This document shows positions 13,184 through 14,209 of a stretch of DNA of 14,209 nucleotides, one piece after another; within the stretch, counting starts at the first letter, position 1; each line of letters opens with the position of its first letter. The notes under the pieces are model-generated. The model saw only the letters and a list, made by a program, of their open reading frames with translations. It did not search any database and was not told the DNA's origin. The DNA is from an uncultured Ruminococcus sp. GTDB lineage: Bacteria; Bacillota; Clostridia; Oscillospirales; Ruminococcaceae. The stretch is from assembly GCA_905199285.1 (NCBI GenBank), contig CAJKFZ010000048.1, positions 1-14,209 of the forward strand, given 5' to 3'. The translations under genes and the position numbers were made by a program.

Positions 13184-13819
13184 ATGAGCGAAAATAAGAT
13201 AGATGTCATTCTGAATTCAGCAGAGGAACTTATGTGTCGAATGGAAGCGCCAAACCGTGATATAACAGTGGACATGATCGCCAAAAACGCCGGTATCGGC
13301 AAGGGCAGCATTTACTACTACTTTCAAAGCAAAGACGAAATTATCGACGCTGTTATTGAAAGATGCTATTCTTCTGCAATACAGGAATTTTTTTCCGCAA
13401 CAGACAAATGCGGTTCAACATATGAAAAATTAAAACTGCTGTTCCGTTCAATGGTCTGCAAGGAATTTCAGGACAACAGAAAAAATGTAATACTGTCGCT
13501 TCATGTTCAGGACGATATGCTTCTTCACTGCAAGATGATGATAACTGCGATCAATACGGTTTCTCCGATTCTGAAACAAATACTTATCGAGGGAGTACAG
13601 GATGGCTCGGTACATACAGAAGCTCCGCAGGAAAGCGCCGAAATGATCGTAGCAATGCTGACTTTTCTTCTGAATCAATCATTCTTCCCCTCTGATAATC
13701 AAAGTATTTATAGAAAACTGAAATTATATGCACAAATTCTGGAAACCTGCCTTAAAGCAGAACCGGGAAGCTTTGATTTTCTGGTAAATCCTATAGATGA
13801 AAAGACTGATAATATATAG
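13184..13819 (+). CDS. TetR-family transcriptional regulator
   Basis: 211 aa. The N-terminal helix-turn-helix (about residues 28-47: TVDMIAKNAGIGKGSIYYYF) is a textbook TetR DNA-binding motif followed by QSKDEII. The C-terminal ligand/dimer domain (about 60-211) is divergent and gives no ligand. The gene is divergent from the hydrolase-acyltransferase operon, with paired palindromes between them, so it most likely represses that operon; because operator 2 lies upstream of its own promoter, autoregulation may be weak. The start ATG 13184 follows GGAAGGA. Many TetR repressors sense the substrate or product of the adjacent pathway, so an acyl-type ligand is a fair guess. Confidence 0.93.
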   Translation: MSENKIDVILNSAEELMCRMEAPNRDITVDMIAKNAGIGKGSIYYYFQSKDEIIDAVIERCYSSAIQEFFSATDKCGSTYEKLKLLFRSMVCKEFQDNRKNVILSLHVQDDMLLHCKMMITAINTVSPILKQILIEGVQDGSVHTEAPQESAEMIVAMLTFLLNQSFFPSDNQSIYRKLKLYAQILETCLKAEPGSFDFLVNPIDEKTDNI

Positions 13820-13830
13820 AAATTGCAAAA

Positions 13831-13869
13831 TGGCTGCTGCACCGTCGTTTTAAGCCGGTACAGCAGCCA
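13831..13869 (+). terminator. Terminator-like hairpin after tetR
   Basis: TGGCTGCTGCACCG (13831-13844) pairs with CGGTACAGCAGCCA (13856-13869) with one mismatch, followed by an interrupted T-rich stretch. It lies 12 bp after the tetR stop. The A/T flanks could let it act in both directions against transcripts converging from the tRNA. Confidence 0.75.
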
Positions 13870-13974
13870 TTAAATTTATTCAGAAATATTCGCTTTATAA
13901 AACGTTCAATATTAGTCTCGCATTTAAATTCATAACATCCTTTAGTACTACACTTGTACATTTACATATACTAC

Positions 13975-14004
13975 AAAAAAGACCTTTGTATGATTACAAA
14001 GGTC
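13975..14004 (-). terminator. Intrinsic terminator of tRNA-Gln
   Basis: Minus-strand GACCTTTGTA and TACAAAGGTC are perfect 10-bp arms around a 4-nt loop (13981-14004), followed by TTTTTT (13980-13975). The stem begins two bases after the encoded CCA. Confidence 0.9.
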
Positions 14005-14006
14005 TT

Positions 14007-14082
14007 TGGTTGGGGTGGAAGGATTTGAACCCTCGAAATAACGGAGTCAGAGTCCGCTGCCTTACCGCTTGGCGACACCCCA
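14007..14082 (-). tRNA. tRNA-Gln(CTG), CCA encoded
   Basis: 76 nt with CCA. The acceptor stem TGGGGTG pairs with CACCCCA, discriminator A then CCA. The anticodon stem GCGGA/TCCGT closes the loop CTCTGAC, giving anticodon CTG (reads CAG). The T-arm is GAGGG-TTCAAAT-CCTTC. The overall sequence is of the tRNA-Gln type; most bacteria carry a TTG isoacceptor and only some add this CTG one. Single gene with its own promoter and terminator. Confidence 0.95.
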
Positions 14083-14118
14083 GTGTAATTATTTGTGCCT
14101 GAATCATTCAGCTTTATT

Positions 14119-14147
14119 ATTATATCATCAATTTCAGAGAATGTCAA
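14119..14147 (-). promoter_or_regulatory. Consensus sigma-A promoter of tRNA-Gln
   Basis: Minus-strand TTGACA (14147-14142), a 17-bp spacer and TATAAT (14124-14119), all exact consensus. The start is expected near 14112, giving about 30 nt of 5' leader for RNase P removal; the leader holds the small palindrome CTGAAT-C-ATTCAG (14099-14111). Confidence 0.9.
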
Positions 14148-14209
14148 TAGTTTCAGATATATTTTTTTCTTTTAATTATATCTGTATATACTTGAAAAAA
14201 AACAGGAAA

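Overview
The window looks like chromosomal DNA of an anaerobic, low-GC Firmicute of the Ruminococcus type. The reasons are the [FeFe]-hydrogenase genes, a fermentative bifunctional AdhE, strong AGGAGG ribosome binding sites, and a gene set matching the hydS-hydA2 transcriptional unit that I recall being reported for Ruminococcus albus 7 (aad/adhE, protein kinase, protein phosphatase, hydS, hydA2). The species assignment is inference. I see no IS element, prophage, CRISPR array or rRNA.

Layout. Positions 1-211 are non-coding: a perfect hairpin at the extreme left edge and a long bidirectional terminator hairpin. From 8263 down to 212, on the minus strand, lies a fermentation/H2 unit: adhE, an APH/choline-kinase-fold kinase, a thioredoxin-like [2Fe-2S] protein, hydS (sensory-type [FeFe]-hydrogenase with FeS and PAS domains), a SpoIIE/PP2C-type phosphatase with an unassigned C-terminal domain, and a group-B-like hydrogenase (hydA2). 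A sigma-A promoter precedes adhE. The genes are tightly packed except for an 82-bp gap with a hairpin between the kinase and the [2Fe-2S] gene. Known biology suggests that AdhE and HydA2 dispose of electrons as ethanol and H2, while HydS with the kinase/phosphatase pair reads H2 or redox state and adjusts expression.

From 13009 down to 8485, also minus strand, lies a second unit: a membrane-anchored alpha/beta hydrolase, a stand-alone condensation-domain acyltransferase, an acyl carrier protein, an acyl-AMP ligase and an SCP2-type lipid-binding protein, closed by a terminator at about 8412-8443. A divergent TetR-family gene (13184-13819, plus strand) sits next to it. The intergenic region has a consensus promoter for the acyl operon with two GACCGnCGGTC palindromes, one on the -35/spacer and one just downstream of the expected start point. 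This looks like a compact TetR-controlled pathway that activates an acyl acid, loads it on the ACP and transfers it to an unknown acceptor. It is the best candidate here for an undescribed system.

At the right end is tRNA-Gln(CTG) on the minus strand, with a consensus promoter and its own terminator, facing the tetR terminator.
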